Of a DNA stretch of 64,000 nt, positions 34,972 to 44,221 are shown piece after piece; within the stretch, counting starts at the first letter, position 1; every line of letters starts with the position of its first letter. Origin of the DNA: Advenella mimigardefordensis DPN7 (GTDB lineage: Bacteria; Pseudomonadota; Gammaproteobacteria; Burkholderiales; Burkholderiaceae_B); the NCBI RefSeq assembly GCF_000521505.1, contig NZ_CP003915.1, positions 2,232,001 to 2,296,000 on the forward strand, read 5' to 3'. The notes below the pieces were generated by a model. It saw nothing but the letters and a program-made list of their open reading frames with translations, was not told the DNA's origin and searched no databases. Made by a program: the position numbers and the translations under genes.

Positions 34972-35952
34972 CTACTGTTGCGGAATGTTAAGCTCCTTGA
35001 TCAACTTCGCATAAATCACCGATTCATCCTCAATGAGTTTTTTGAAATCTTCAGGGCTGCCGCCGGCTGGATAAAGGCTGATATCTTCCAGCTGCTTCCT
35101 TACCTCTTTTTTTGCCAGTATGTGCTGAATTTCCTTGTTCAATTTCTCTATGATGGAATCAGGGGTCTTGGCAGGTGCGAGCAGTCCCATCCAGTAGATT
35201 GCCTTGTATCCCGAAATGCCGGCTTCATCCAGCGTAGGTACATCCGGGAGTGTTGGCAGTCTTTTATCGCTGGTCACACCCAATGCCTTGAGCTTGCCGC
35301 TTTGAACATACGGAACCGCGGTTGGAGACGTTTCAAACATGACATCAATGTGCCCGCCCATCAAATCGCTCAATGCAGGAGCGCCGCCTTTATATGCGAC
35401 ATTCAGCATCTGCGTACCTGTTGCAACCATAAAGGTTCGGGCTGAAAAATCCTGGGGGTTGCCAATGCCGGATGTACCAAAACTGATTTTGTCCGGATTT
35501 GCTTTGAGGTACGCAACAAAGTCCTTTACGTTGTTCGCCTTCACTTTGTCCGGATTGACGACAAGAACATTTGGCTGATCCGCTACCCGGATGATCGGTT
35601 TCAAATCTTTGATGGGATCGAAATGCAGCTTTAAAAACAACTGTGATGCAGTAGCGACACTGAAAGGGGCGAAGACCAAAGTGTAGCCGTCGGGATGCGA
35701 ACGGGCTACGTATTCCATCCCGATATTGCCACTGGCTCCTGGCCTGTTGCTGACGACCACTGGTTGGTTGAATGCTTCGGACAGATTCTGTCCCACTAGC
35801 CGCGCCGCCATATCAATACTACCGCCAGGCGGAAAGGGAACTACGATCTGAAGTGCTTTGGACGGATAATCATTGACCGTTTGTGCAGAACATGAAAAGG
35901 ATATTGATATGCTCAGCAGAGTCAAGGCGCAAATACGAATGGGAGTGTTCAT
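34972..35952 (-). CDS. Bug-family (TctC) periplasmic solute-binding protein
   Basis: 326 residues. A Sec signal peptide ends near S-C-S-A-Q (about 20-24); the Cys could in principle be a lipobox residue. Y-P-S-K-A-L-Q-I-V-V-P-F-P-P-G-G-S-I-D-M-A-A-R and V-S-N-R-P-G-A-S-G-N-I-G are the Bug signatures. It lies 53 bp downstream of the amidase on the same strand and probably serves the amidase-RraA unit by binding the substrate or its product acid. Confidence 0.9.
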   Translation of the reverse strand: MNTPIRICALTLLSISISFSCSAQTVNDYPSKALQIVVPFPPGGSIDMAARLVGQNLSEAFNQPVVVSNRPGASGNIGMEYVARSHPDGYTLVFAPFSVATASQLFLKLHFDPIKDLKPIIRVADQPNVLVVNPDKVKANNVKDFVAYLKANPDKISFGTSGIGNPQDFSARTFMVATGTQMLNVAYKGGAPALSDLMGGHIDVMFETSPTAVPYVQSGKLKALGVTSDKRLPTLPDVPTLDEAGISGYKAIYWMGLLAPAKTPDSIIEKLNKEIQHILAKKEVRKQLEDISLYPAGGSPEDFKKLIEDESVIYAKLIKELNIPQQ

Positions 35953-36005
35953 AATTGATCATCTGAAAAGTCGTTAAGTGAAATCAGTTGCGGTGATTGA
36001 TGAGA

Positions 36006-37394
36006 TCAACCTACCCATCGCCGCTGGTGCCAGTCAGTACATGCCTGAAAGCTTTGCGCTACCTCAAGCACACGCATGTCGCCATTGTTTGGCCCGGCGA
36101 TTTGCAATCCTATGGGTAATCCGTTGTCGTCCTCACCCAGTTGAACAGAAATGCCGCACAACTCAAGAAGATTCCCTATTCGCGCATATCTGACCGGCGG
36201 TTTACCATGATCGACTTCAGTAATTGGGCGGGCCGTCCATTGCGTACTGGGGGTAAGGAATACGTCCAGATACTTAAGTTGGTTAGCGAAGACACGTTTC
36301 AGTTTGTCTCTGTGTTCAATGGCGTTGACATACTGTGTCGCGCTTATTTGTGTCCCGGCCATAATACGCGGCCTGACCGATGCATCCATTTTCAGATCTT
36401 CGTTTGCTGCCAGGTGACCCCAGCGTGCGGCAGCCTCTGAGAGCATAATGGTACTCTGGATATCTGCGATTTCATCAAAGCTGATCGGCAATACCAATGG
36501 TTGAATATGGGCACCTTGATTTTTAAAGGTATCAATTGCATTCTGATACGCATGCAGAATTTCAGGCTGAACGCCATCCAGTTGCTCAGTGCTCAATACC
36601 GCAACGCGTAATCCCTCCAGCATTATGGCAGGTGTAGCACTGGATAGAGACGGTGAGTCGTTCGCTGGCTTGTCGGACAAAACAGTAAATGAGAGCGCCG
36701 CATCTTCCGCTGTCTGTGTCATGACACCTACGCTGTCTAATGTTTTACTCAAGGGAACGACGCCGTCACCGGGCAATTGCCCGATGGTTGGTTTAAAACC
36801 GGTAATGCCGCAGAGCGCGGCGGGCACGCGTACAGAGGCGCCAGTATCTGTTCCAATTGCCAGCGGAACCATGCCGGCTGCAACCGCAACTGCTGAACCG
36901 CTACTGGAACCTCCAGGCGATAAATGTGTCTCATTCCCCCAGGGATTGCGTGGTGTGCCCATGTATGCGTTTGTTCCCCATGCGCCTAGTGCAAACTCGA
37001 CCATGTGTGTTTTGCCAACGATGATCGCGCCGCATTCTTTTAATCTGTGGGTTATCCATGCATCACTACTGGCAATATTGTGTGCCAATAAGGTAGATCC
37101 TGCAGTGCTGGGTCTACCGTTTATATTGATATTATCTTTTAGTGCAACGGGGATCCCATGCAAGGGACCAAGTGAGCAACCCGACCGGATCAGTCTATCG
37201 GCGGCTTCGGCAGCAGCGAGTGCTTCCTGCTCATATACGGCGACGAATGCATGCAAGCGGTCATTCAAAGCATGGATTCGTTGCAGTGCATGCCTGGTCA
37301 GTTCAACCGATGTGCAGGCGCCATTGCGCAACATACCGGCCATGTTCGCCAGGCTCGGATATCCGTTGACAAGTACATGATTATTGGTTGTCAT
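36006..37394 (-). CDS. Amidase-signature hydrolase
   Basis: 462 residues. The Ser-cis-Ser-Lys triad is complete: Lys in V-A-L-K-D-N-I-N, Ser in G-G-S-S-S-G-S-A, and Ser in G-T-D-T-G-A-S-V-R. It belongs to the GatA-like family that hydrolyses amides, carbamates or allophanate-like substrates. Its start overlaps the stop of the RraA-like gene (37391-37394), so it is translated with it. An amide-to-acid step feeding the RraA-like enzyme is the natural reading. Confidence 0.9.
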   Translation of the reverse strand: MTTNNHVLVNGYPSLANMAGMLRNGACTSVELTRHALQRIHALNDRLHAFVAVYEQEALAAAEAADRLIRSGCSLGPLHGIPVALKDNININGRPSTAGSTLLAHNIASSDAWITHRLKECGAIIVGKTHMVEFALGAWGTNAYMGTPRNPWGNETHLSPGGSSSGSAVAVAAGMVPLAIGTDTGASVRVPAALCGITGFKPTIGQLPGDGVVPLSKTLDSVGVMTQTAEDAALSFTVLSDKPANDSPSLSSATPAIMLEGLRVAVLSTEQLDGVQPEILHAYQNAIDTFKNQGAHIQPLVLPISFDEIADIQSTIMLSEAAARWGHLAANEDLKMDASVRPRIMAGTQISATQYVNAIEHRDKLKRVFANQLKYLDVFLTPSTQWTARPITEVDHGKPPVRYARIGNLLELCGISVQLGEDDNGLPIGLQIAGPNNGDMRVLEVAQSFQACTDWHQRRWVG

Positions 37395-38062
37395 GCCTGC
37401 GCCTCCATCACTTTGGTTATGACTGCTGATGTTCCGACGATGTCCGGATATTTTTCGCCGTTGTCAATACGCCTGAGCGTTGTTTTCTCATCATTCATCA
37501 TCTTCAATGCGCGCTGGACACTCGTTTCAATATCTGTTGCAGGAAGAATGAGAATGCCGTTCTCGTCTGCCAATACTGCGTCTCCCGGACGAACGGCAAC
37601 CGAACCACAAGTAATCGGTATGCAAAACTCGCCACCCAGTCCCAGGGTTTTGACCGTCACTGCAGATGTTCCCTTGGACCACACAGGGACACCGTATTCA
37701 CGCAGTTCGCCAAGATCCGTGACCAGCCCGTCTACGATAATGCCAGCAACACCGGCTTTCCTGGCCGCATAGGCGACGGCTCCACCCATAGTGGCAATGG
37801 TTTCATCGCCACACCGGTCGAAGATCAGGACGTCGCCAGGGCGTGCTTTGCCGATCGCATAATGGACCATCGAGCCGTCCATTCCAGGAACCCGCACAGT
37901 GACGGCAGTACCTGCAATTCGTCGGTCTTTGAAGTGAGCGCGGATGCGCGGAGACATAAACCCGGTATGACGAAAATGTCCAATTACAGCCGGCTCTGCA
38001 CTAACCAATAAATCAATCAGTTCAGTAGAGATCTGTTGGGGCGGGGGATTCAAAATAAACAA
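37391..38062 (-). CDS. Divergent RraA-superfamily protein (GHFR type, no catalytic Arg)
   Basis: 223 residues. The overall RraA fold is clear (R-P-G-D-V-L-I-F-D, V-R-P-G-D-A-V-L-A-D-E-N-G), but three sites differ from active aldolases. S-D-A/V-L is replaced by G-H-F-R near 28-31. W-G-E/D is replaced by M-G-G-A near 92-95. The R-D pair is T115-D116 in V-D-G-L-V-T-D-L-G-E-L. It is very close to the protein at 45295, residue numbering included, so this is a conserved subfamily and not decay. It is divergent from a LysR gene (38177) and coupled to an amidase gene. The reaction is unknown. Confidence 0.85.
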   Translation of the reverse strand: MFILNPPPQQISTELIDLLVSAEPAVIGHFRHTGFMSPRIRAHFKDRRIAGTAVTVRVPGMDGSMVHYAIGKARPGDVLIFDRCGDETIATMGGAVAYAARKAGVAGIIVDGLVTDLGELREYGVPVWSKGTSAVTVKTLGLGGEFCIPITCGSVAVRPGDAVLADENGILILPATDIETSVQRALKMMNDEKTTLRRIDNGEKYPDIVGTSAVITKVMEAQA

Positions 38063-38176
38063 ATGCGTCTCCTAATGAGTGTATCTACAGTTAATTGGGG
38101 TAGTGAGCTACACTATACGAATTGTCTCTCGCATCGAAAAGACACATATTTCAATTGGGATACCTCAATTTTCTTT

Positions 38177-39091
38177 ATGTTGCAAATAACGTTCAGGCAG
38201 TTGGAGGCTTTTTACTGGGCCGGTACGCTAGGTACCGTAGCTGCAGCGGCTAAACATTTGTGTATCAGTCAGCCGGCAGTGACTGCGCGTATCAAGGAAC
38301 TCGAGACCAATCTGGGATTAGTCCTGCTGCTGCGTAGTCAGCAAGGTGTACAGTTAACACCATCGGGGCACGCGTTTTTGCTGCGAGCTCAGTACATGCT
38401 CCAGCTAGGCGAAGAGTTCGAGGCGGGTGGCAGAAATGAACAGCCGCCGTTAGACGGGGTACTTCGCCTAGGCGCGGACGAGTCGAGTGCCGCAGTTGGC
38501 ATTGCAGAAATACTCTGGCAGTTGCGTATGCGCTATCCAACGTTGCGGATGGACTTGAGCATCGATCAAAGCTCGGTGTTAAATGGCAAGCTTAACCGGC
38601 GGGAGCTGGATATCACAATTCAAACAAGTGTTTTGAACCGTCCACACATAAGCAATAGAGTGCTCGGACAAGTGGCGGTTGCATGGATTGCCGGTGCTTC
38701 AATGGACCTGGCTGACCTGCCGTTCCGACCGGACGACGCGGCTTCGGTGCCTTTGGTAATTAATCCTCATCATTCGGTGCTACATTCCCTTGCCCGTGAT
38801 TGGCTGGGCGAGGCGAGGGCGGATCAGTATCAGCTCAATACATGTAATTCGCTCGCAATGATCATGAAGATGGTGCAAAAGGGGCATGCGATGGCGGTAT
38901 TGCCGGTGCCTATTGTGCTGGAGCAGCTCAAACAGGGACAAATGAAACTGGTGCCTGCAGATCCTCCCTTACCAGTGATCTCTTACTACGCATGCTTTCT
39001 TTCCGAAAAAGAAGCTGCGGGTGTGGGTACGATTGTAGATATGGCGAGTGAAATACTAACGGAATGTCAGTTTTTCATCTCCTCTGAATAA
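38177..39091 (+). CDS. LysR-type transcriptional regulator
   Basis: 304 residues from the ATG at 38177; the frame is open to 38036, but the conserved LysR start is F-R-Q-L-E-A-F-Y-W-A. The HTH includes S-Q-P-A-V-T-A-R-I-K-E-L-E. It is divergent from the GHFR-type RraA gene. It is a close paralogue of the regulator at 44222, which is divergent from the second GHFR-type gene. The intergenic region has the dyad TAGTG-N5-CACTA at about 38100-38114. Confidence 0.9.
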   Translation: MLQITFRQLEAFYWAGTLGTVAAAAKHLCISQPAVTARIKELETNLGLVLLLRSQQGVQLTPSGHAFLLRAQYMLQLGEEFEAGGRNEQPPLDGVLRLGADESSAAVGIAEILWQLRMRYPTLRMDLSIDQSSVLNGKLNRRELDITIQTSVLNRPHISNRVLGQVAVAWIAGASMDLADLPFRPDDAASVPLVINPHHSVLHSLARDWLGEARADQYQLNTCNSLAMIMKMVQKGHAMAVLPVPIVLEQLKQGQMKLVPADPPLPVISYYACFLSEKEAAGVGTIVDMASEILTECQFFISSE

Positions 39092-39097
39092 TCGAAA

Positions 39098-40024
39098 TTA
39101 TTGTCGTATTTTCCTCTCATTATCGGGATACAGTGCGCTCAACAGCGCTACCGATGCATCTACCATCGGGTGATGCCTTGCTATATTCCATGCAACAGCA
39201 GCCGTTATTACCCTGATGTTTTCCTTTAACGGCCGTACAATCACGTTTTCTGGTGAAAGCTTGCTCATAGAAGAGGGCACCAGTGCGACGCCCTGACCAC
39301 AACTGACATATGCAATCTGGGCAGTGACCGATCTAACTTCATGCAGCACTCTGGGCGAAAACCCGTACGTCCTGCAAATGCTGGTTAGTTTGTCGAAGTA
39401 AGCAGGGCTGACCTGACGCGAGGACATAACCATTTGTTCTGCCGCCAGTTTTCTAATCGGCACCACCGTTAGCATTGCCAGATCATGGTTTTTGGGTAAG
39501 GCGACAGCAAGGCGATCCTCTGTCAGAGGCAGGACGTTGATATCACCCTGATTATCACCGTCAAATCGAACAAAGGCCAGATCCAGCTCCCCTGACTCCA
39601 GTTGTGTTATCGCTTCTGCACTATCTATCTCTCGAACAAAAACGGTCAAGCCTGGATACTGTTCTCGCAGCTTTCCCAAAATAGCAGGTACCGCATCCAG
39701 CATGGCGGATGTGATTGCGCCGATATGCAGCACGCCGGACTGACCTGCCGCCACCTCCTTAACGACGCGCTCCAGCTGTTCCACTTGTCCTGCGAACTGA
39801 CGCACCGCAGGCAAAATAGCGGCTCCTGCTGCACTCAGCCTGGTGCCGCGACGGTTGCGCTCGAACAATTGCACCCGCAGGGATTGTTCCAGAATCTTTA
39901 TTTGCTCGGTTAAAGGAGGTTGCGACATTCCAAGACGTGCCGCGGCGCGTCCGAAGTGCTGCTCGTCCGCAACGGCGAGAAACATCCACAACTGTCTGAT
40001 TAACTTGAAATTTATTGTTGCCAT
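39098..40024 (-). CDS. LysR-type transcriptional regulator (CbnR/CatR-like)
   Basis: 308 residues. N-terminal L-R-Q...E-Q-H-F-G-R-A-A-A-R-L, then M-S-Q-P-P-L-T-E-Q-I-K-I-L-E, the form typical of catabolic LysR regulators of aromatic and dicarboxylic acid operons. It is divergent from the tandem RraA genes (40180, 40867) across 155 bp and converges with the LysR at 38177 (6 bp between stops). It probably activates the RraA-RraA-aminotransferase operon. Confidence 0.9.
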   Translation of the reverse strand: MATINFKLIRQLWMFLAVADEQHFGRAAARLGMSQPPLTEQIKILEQSLRVQLFERNRRGTRLSAAGAAILPAVRQFAGQVEQLERVVKEVAAGQSGVLHIGAITSAMLDAVPAILGKLREQYPGLTVFVREIDSAEAITQLESGELDLAFVRFDGDNQGDINVLPLTEDRLAVALPKNHDLAMLTVVPIRKLAAEQMVMSSRQVSPAYFDKLTSICRTYGFSPRVLHEVRSVTAQIAYVSCGQGVALVPSSMSKLSPENVIVRPLKENIRVITAAVAWNIARHHPMVDASVALLSALYPDNERKIRQ

Positions 40025-40179
40025 GTGGTTGCATCCAGGGTTAACGATGTTTGCCGGAATGCGGATTTATAGGCATCTGTATTCCGATTTTTGTATCACA
40101 GCAATAATATCTTAGGATTTTACATATTAACCGATCAGATTCATGATAAGGGCCATCTTTCATTAAGGAGAAACCCTTC

Positions 40180-40836
40180 ATGCCCTGGCCTGACCATCTC
40201 GCCCGACTCGCTGAGTTCGATACCAATACGGTGTCCGATGCACTTGATTTTCTGCAAATACCGGGAGCCACATATGGTTTAAGACCACTGTGGAACTGCC
40301 CGAAAATCGTTGGCCGCGCCAGTACGATTGAGCTTGGGCCGAAACCGGATGAGAAACCAACCGTTCACCTGATTTCTCCAGTCATTGATGCAATTACCAC
40401 GAATGATCGCATCCTGGTTATCGGTGGCGGACCGGAGGTTGTTTCGTGTTGGGGAGATATTCTGGCCAACGCTGCGAAGTTCAAAAACATACGCGGGTCG
40501 GTAATTGACGGCGCAAGTCGTGATATTGAAGGCAGCGAATCTATCGGCTATCCCGTCTTTGGGAAAGGCGTCACGATGATCAGCGCACGCAACCGTATCG
40601 TTCAGGTTGATTCAGGCAAACCGCTGCAGATTGCAGGTGTGACGGTACGCGAAGATGACTATGTGATTGCCGATAGATGCGGGACTGTTTTCATCGCAAC
40701 TGAACATATTCAGCAGGTGCTGGATCTGGCCGAGCGCATCGCACGCCGACAGCAAGGCATGGTGCAGGCTGTGTGTGGAGGCCGTTCTGTGGCCGATGTG
40801 ATGCATGACAAAGAATTTGAAGCCATTCGGGCTTAA
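40180..40836 (+). CDS. RraA-superfamily lyase/aldolase-like protein, first of a tandem pair
   Basis: 218 residues. N-T-V-S-D-A-L-D-F near 16-24, W-G-D-I-L near 91-95, and I-D-G-A-S-R-D with Arg114-Asp115 make an aldolase-competent site. Its N-terminal half has an unusual V-H-L-I-S-P-V-I-D-A-I-T-T-N-D-R segment where others have G-D-N. AAGGAG lies about 11 bp before the ATG. A second RraA gene follows after 30 bp, so the two may form a hetero-oligomer. Confidence 0.83.
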   Translation: MPWPDHLARLAEFDTNTVSDALDFLQIPGATYGLRPLWNCPKIVGRASTIELGPKPDEKPTVHLISPVIDAITTNDRILVIGGGPEVVSCWGDILANAAKFKNIRGSVIDGASRDIEGSESIGYPVFGKGVTMISARNRIVQVDSGKPLQIAGVTVREDDYVIADRCGTVFIATEHIQQVLDLAERIARRQQGMVQAVCGGRSVADVMHDKEFEAIRA

Positions 40837-40866
40837 CTGAGCGTCTTACTTCTGGAGAGCTAAGCA

Positions 40867-41547
40867 ATGACCAATCCCCAAAAAATGAGCGATGAAGACA
40901 AAGCGCTTGTCGCATTGTTCAACGGCCTGGATACACCTGGCGTGTCCGACGCCCTGGATAAGCTCGGCCTACACGGCCAGGCCCTTGGAATCCAGCCGTT
41001 GGCAAACTATAGCCAAGTTATCACAGGCCCGGCCTTCACCGTTAAGTATGTACCAGCCAGTTCGCCACCCGGAACAGTTGGAGATTTCATTGACCAAGTA
41101 GCAGAGGGTGATGTCATTGTCATTGACAATAACAGCCGTCCGGACTGCACTGTATGGGGCGATATCATGACGCAATACGCCGGTATTCGAGGCATTGCCG
41201 CGACAGTGATCGATGGCGTATGCAGGGATGTCAACAAAGCGCTCGGTGATGGTTATCCGCTGTTTACTGCAGGCCGGTTCATGAGAACCGGCAAAGACCG
41301 GGTTCAAGTGGAATCCGTCAATACAACGGTTGGCATTGGAACAGTACGCGTTGCTTCCAGGGATATTGTGGTGGCTGATTCCAATGGTGTTGTCATTGTG
41401 CCGCGCTCGCGAGCCCGGGAAGTCGCTGAAACAGCGAAAAAAATCGAGGACGTAGAAGCGAAAATCCGGGAGCGTATCAGCCAGGGTGATACCATCGGGC
41501 AAGCCAGACAAGCGCTTGGTTATCACACGCTTCAAAGGAAATCATGA
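40867..41547 (+). CDS. RraA-superfamily lyase/aldolase-like protein, second of a tandem pair
   Basis: 226 residues. P-G-V-S-D-A-L-D-K-L near 24-33, V-W-G-D-I-M near 97-102, and I-D-G-V-C-R-D with Arg120-Asp121. The C-terminal helix is long and charged. It is only moderately like its tandem neighbour. The stop overlaps the aminotransferase start (41544-41547), so it is coupled to that enzyme, which could supply its 2-oxo-acid substrate. Confidence 0.83.
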   Translation: MTNPQKMSDEDKALVALFNGLDTPGVSDALDKLGLHGQALGIQPLANYSQVITGPAFTVKYVPASSPPGTVGDFIDQVAEGDVIVIDNNSRPDCTVWGDIMTQYAGIRGIAATVIDGVCRDVNKALGDGYPLFTAGRFMRTGKDRVQVESVNTTVGIGTVRVASRDIVVADSNGVVIVPRSRAREVAETAKKIEDVEAKIRERISQGDTIGQARQALGYHTLQRKS

Positions 41548-42761
41548 TGAATCATGCACAGCGTCTGAATCGATTCCTCGCCGGCGCAAAATCTTCTGCT
41601 ACTTACGCGATCATGGATCGCGTGGCGCAGAAGAGGGCAGTGGGTGACAAAGTGATTTCGTTGAGTGCCGGTGAGCCTGATTTTGGCACGCCGGCACATA
41701 TTCGATCGGCAGCGATCTCGGCCATCCAGTCTGGGTACACCCGCTATTCCCAGGTAGCCGGGTTGCGCCCTTTACGAGAAGCCATCGCAGAGAAATTTCA
41801 GGTGGAAAATGGCATTCAGACCGATTGGCGTAATACCATCGTCTGCAACGGTGGCAAACAGGTCATCTTCAACGCATTGGCAAGCACCTTGAATGAAGCG
41901 GACGAAGTGATTGTTCCCGCTCCGTATTGGGTGAGTTATCCGGAAATGGTACAGGTTTGCGGTGGAACACCTATACTGGTTCAGTGTGATGCGGGCAGTA
42001 GTTTTAAATTGACGCCACAGGCGCTGGAAAAAGCCATTACTGAACGTACGCGATGGCTGATACTCAATTCACCATCCAACCCTTCAGGTGCAGTGTACAG
42101 CGAGGACGAATTGCGTGCGCTGGCAACGGTGTTAATGCGACATCCCCAGGTCCTGATTTTGTCGGATGATATTTACGAGCACCTCGTATTCGATGATAAA
42201 GCGTTTTTCACGCTGGCCCAGATCGCCCCGCAATTGCACGACCGTATTCTCACCATGAACGGTGTCTCCAAAGCATATGCCATGACGGGTTGGCGCATAG
42301 GATTCGGAGCGGGTCCGGCATGGCTGATCAACGCCATGGAAAAGCTACAGGGACAACAAACCTCCGGCGCATGTACGATTTCGCAGTATGCGGCGATCGC
42401 TGCATTGGCGGGTCCAAAAGATTTTATCCATCAATCGCGCGATGTATTTCAACAGCGCCGGGATAATCTGGTGGGGTATATCAATCAAATTCCCGGGCTG
42501 CAGTGTGACATTCCCAGTGGTGCTTTCTATGGCTTCATTGCTTGCCGTGACTGGATCGGCAGAACGACGCGTTCAGGAACGGTGCTGAAATCGGATGACC
42601 ACGTAGTCAGTGCATTGCTGGATGAAGCAAATGTCGCAACCGTACACGGTAGCGCATTCGGACTTGGCCCTTATATACGGATTTCGTATGCGCTGGATGA
42701 TGCGCCGTTGGTCGATGCCTGTGAGGCAATATCGAAATTTCGACAGGCGTTTGTGGAGTGA
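41544..42761 (+). CDS. PLP-dependent aminotransferase, class I (aspartate-aminotransferase-like)
   Basis: 405 residues. PLP site complete: Lys243 in N-G-V-S-K-A-Y-A-M-T-G-W, Asn179 in N-S-P-S-N-P-S-G, Asp208/Tyr211 in S-D-D-I-Y-E, and an Arg near the C-terminus (P-Y-I-R-I-S-Y) for the substrate carboxylate. It converts an amino acid to a 2-oxoacid. Overlap with the RraA gene suggests that this oxoacid is then cleaved by the aldolase pair. The likely amino acid is a 4-hydroxylated glutamate-type compound; this is inference. Confidence 0.9.
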   Translation: MMNHAQRLNRFLAGAKSSATYAIMDRVAQKRAVGDKVISLSAGEPDFGTPAHIRSAAISAIQSGYTRYSQVAGLRPLREAIAEKFQVENGIQTDWRNTIVCNGGKQVIFNALASTLNEADEVIVPAPYWVSYPEMVQVCGGTPILVQCDAGSSFKLTPQALEKAITERTRWLILNSPSNPSGAVYSEDELRALATVLMRHPQVLILSDDIYEHLVFDDKAFFTLAQIAPQLHDRILTMNGVSKAYAMTGWRIGFGAGPAWLINAMEKLQGQQTSGACTISQYAAIAALAGPKDFIHQSRDVFQQRRDNLVGYINQIPGLQCDIPSGAFYGFIACRDWIGRTTRSGTVLKSDDHVVSALLDEANVATVHGSAFGLGPYIRISYALDDAPLVDACEAISKFRQAFVE

Positions 42762-42892
42762 GTAGAGACAACCCTGGCAAAACAGATCAAAGGGCAAATG
42801 GCCCATGTGCACTTCTGCGCTAGGGTAACTACTATCGACAAACAGGGCGGGTGTACGACGATCCATGATAAACGTCAGAAAAAAGCAGAAGA
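42762..42892. other. Aminotransferase 3' flank, nothing recognised
   Basis: This is the first part of a 351-bp gene-free stretch that runs to 43112. I see no gene or clear terminator before the promoter at 42893. The leader from about 42930 to 43112 is also untranslated; the frame open through it lacks a start with a ribosome site. Confidence 0.4.
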
Positions 42893-42922
42893 TTGACATA
42901 CTCCTTAAATTGATAATATGAT
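42893..42922 (+). promoter_or_regulatory. Sigma-70 promoter of the gluconolactonase-like gene
   Basis: Perfect TTGACA (42893-42898), an 18-bp spacer and TATGAT (42917-42922). It would give a leader of about 180 nt before the ATG at 43113. The -10 box overlaps an inverted repeat. Confidence 0.6.
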
Positions 42923-42942
42923 TATTGAAATATTCATATTAT
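42913..42942. promoter_or_regulatory. Inverted repeat over the -10 region, operator candidate
   Basis: ATAATATGA (42913-42921) and TCATATTAT (42934-42942) are exact reverse complements with a 12-nt spacer. One arm covers the -10 box, so a protein bound here would block the promoter. Confidence 0.5.
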
Positions 42943-43112
42943 TACTATTGAGACAGGAAAGCGCTTCAGGCTCCGGAAAACAGCAAAGCACCGCACTATC
43001 TGCTACCTCTGCTGCTGGTCGCGGCCTGTTCATTCCTGGACTCAGGCGTGCCGAAAATCACCTATGGCATGTCAACGAAAAAGAAACAATCACGAGACAA
43101 AAGGAGAAGCAT

Positions 43113-44180
43113 ATGGATAAGCACGCAGATGGTGGCTATCGGTTAGCCCGGCGAGATTTTATCAAGGGAGGGCTGGCAGTGACAGCCGTGATAGGTACAG
43201 GCACGGCCAGTGCACAATGGACGCCATCGTTGCGTTATCCGGATCCAGGAGTGGAAATCCTTGATCCGTCCTTCACAAAATATCGGATCTTCAATTCAAG
43301 TATCGAGCGCCTGGCGACGGGGTTTCGCTGGCTGGAAGGGCCGGTTTGGATCGGCGACGGCAACTATCTGCTCGTTAGCGATATTGCTAATAATCAAATT
43401 ATTCGCTGGGATGAAGCTACTGGAAAAGCGTCTGTTTTCCGTAAGCCTGCTAATTTTCCGAACGGTAATACACGTGACCGGCAGGGACGTTTACTCACCT
43501 GCGAAGGGGCTGTAACGCGACGCATCAGTCGTACTGAATATAGTGGAAAAGTCAATGCATTAACGGATAACTTTGAAGGAAAGCCATATAACTCGCCCAA
43601 TGATATCGTCTGCAAAACTGACGGATCGGTCTGGTTCACAGATCCGCCATTCCAGCTGAGCAATGATTATGAGGGTCGAATATCGAAACAGGAGTTACCC
43701 GACTCGGTATATCGCGTTGATGCACAAACGAATAAAGTGCATAGAGTCATTGATGATCTGGCCGGACCCAACGGCCTGTGTTTCTCACCCGACGAAAAAA
43801 AGCTATACGTGGTAGAGGGCCGCGCAAAGCCCAGCCGTATTTTATGGGTGTATACGGTCGGTGCTGACAATACCCTCAGTGAAAAGACAAAATTCCTGGA
43901 AGTGGAGGGTGCCGGCGCGCTGGATGGCATTAAATGTGATCAGGACGGCAACATCTGGGCCGGTTGGGGCAATAGTGGTGCACCGGGAGGAGATTCGGCC
44001 CAGCTCGATGGGGTGATGGTGTTCAATCCGCAGGGAAAGGCCATCGCTCATATTCATCTGCCCGAGCGTTGCGCCAATCTGTGTTTTGGTGGTGAGAACA
44101 ACAATCGACTATTCATGGCAAGCAGCCATTCCATCTATTCAGTCTTTGTTAATACCCGTGGGGCCGTTGCATTCGATTAG
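43113..44180 (+). CDS. SMP-30/gluconolactonase-like beta-propeller, Tat-exported
   Basis: 355 residues from the ATG at 43113, with AAGGAG about 8 bp upstream. Tat signal A-R-R-D-F-I-K-G-G near residues 10-18, then a hydrophobic stretch to A-S-A-Q. Six-bladed propeller metal ligands are visible: Glu in L-E-G-P-V-W, Asn in N-S-P-N-D-I-V and Asp in G-A-L-D-G-I-K. The family opens lactones of sugar acids and related compounds; here it would act in the periplasm on a lactone before uptake. It follows the RraA-aminotransferase operon. Confidence 0.88.
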   Translation: MDKHADGGYRLARRDFIKGGLAVTAVIGTGTASAQWTPSLRYPDPGVEILDPSFTKYRIFNSSIERLATGFRWLEGPVWIGDGNYLLVSDIANNQIIRWDEATGKASVFRKPANFPNGNTRDRQGRLLTCEGAVTRRISRTEYSGKVNALTDNFEGKPYNSPNDIVCKTDGSVWFTDPPFQLSNDYEGRISKQELPDSVYRVDAQTNKVHRVIDDLAGPNGLCFSPDEKKLYVVEGRAKPSRILWVYTVGADNTLSEKTKFLEVEGAGALDGIKCDQDGNIWAGWGNSGAPGGDSAQLDGVMVFNPQGKAIAHIHLPERCANLCFGGENNNRLFMASSHSIYSVFVNTRGAVAFD

Positions 44181-44221
44181 TCATTTGCCAATACCTGATC
44201 AGGGATGACAGCCCATCCTGC

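Noticed and set aside
42918..43112. N-terminal extension of the gluconolactonase-like protein
   Set aside because: The frame is open, but a proper ribosome site and Tat signal start at 43113; the upstream part includes the promoter region.
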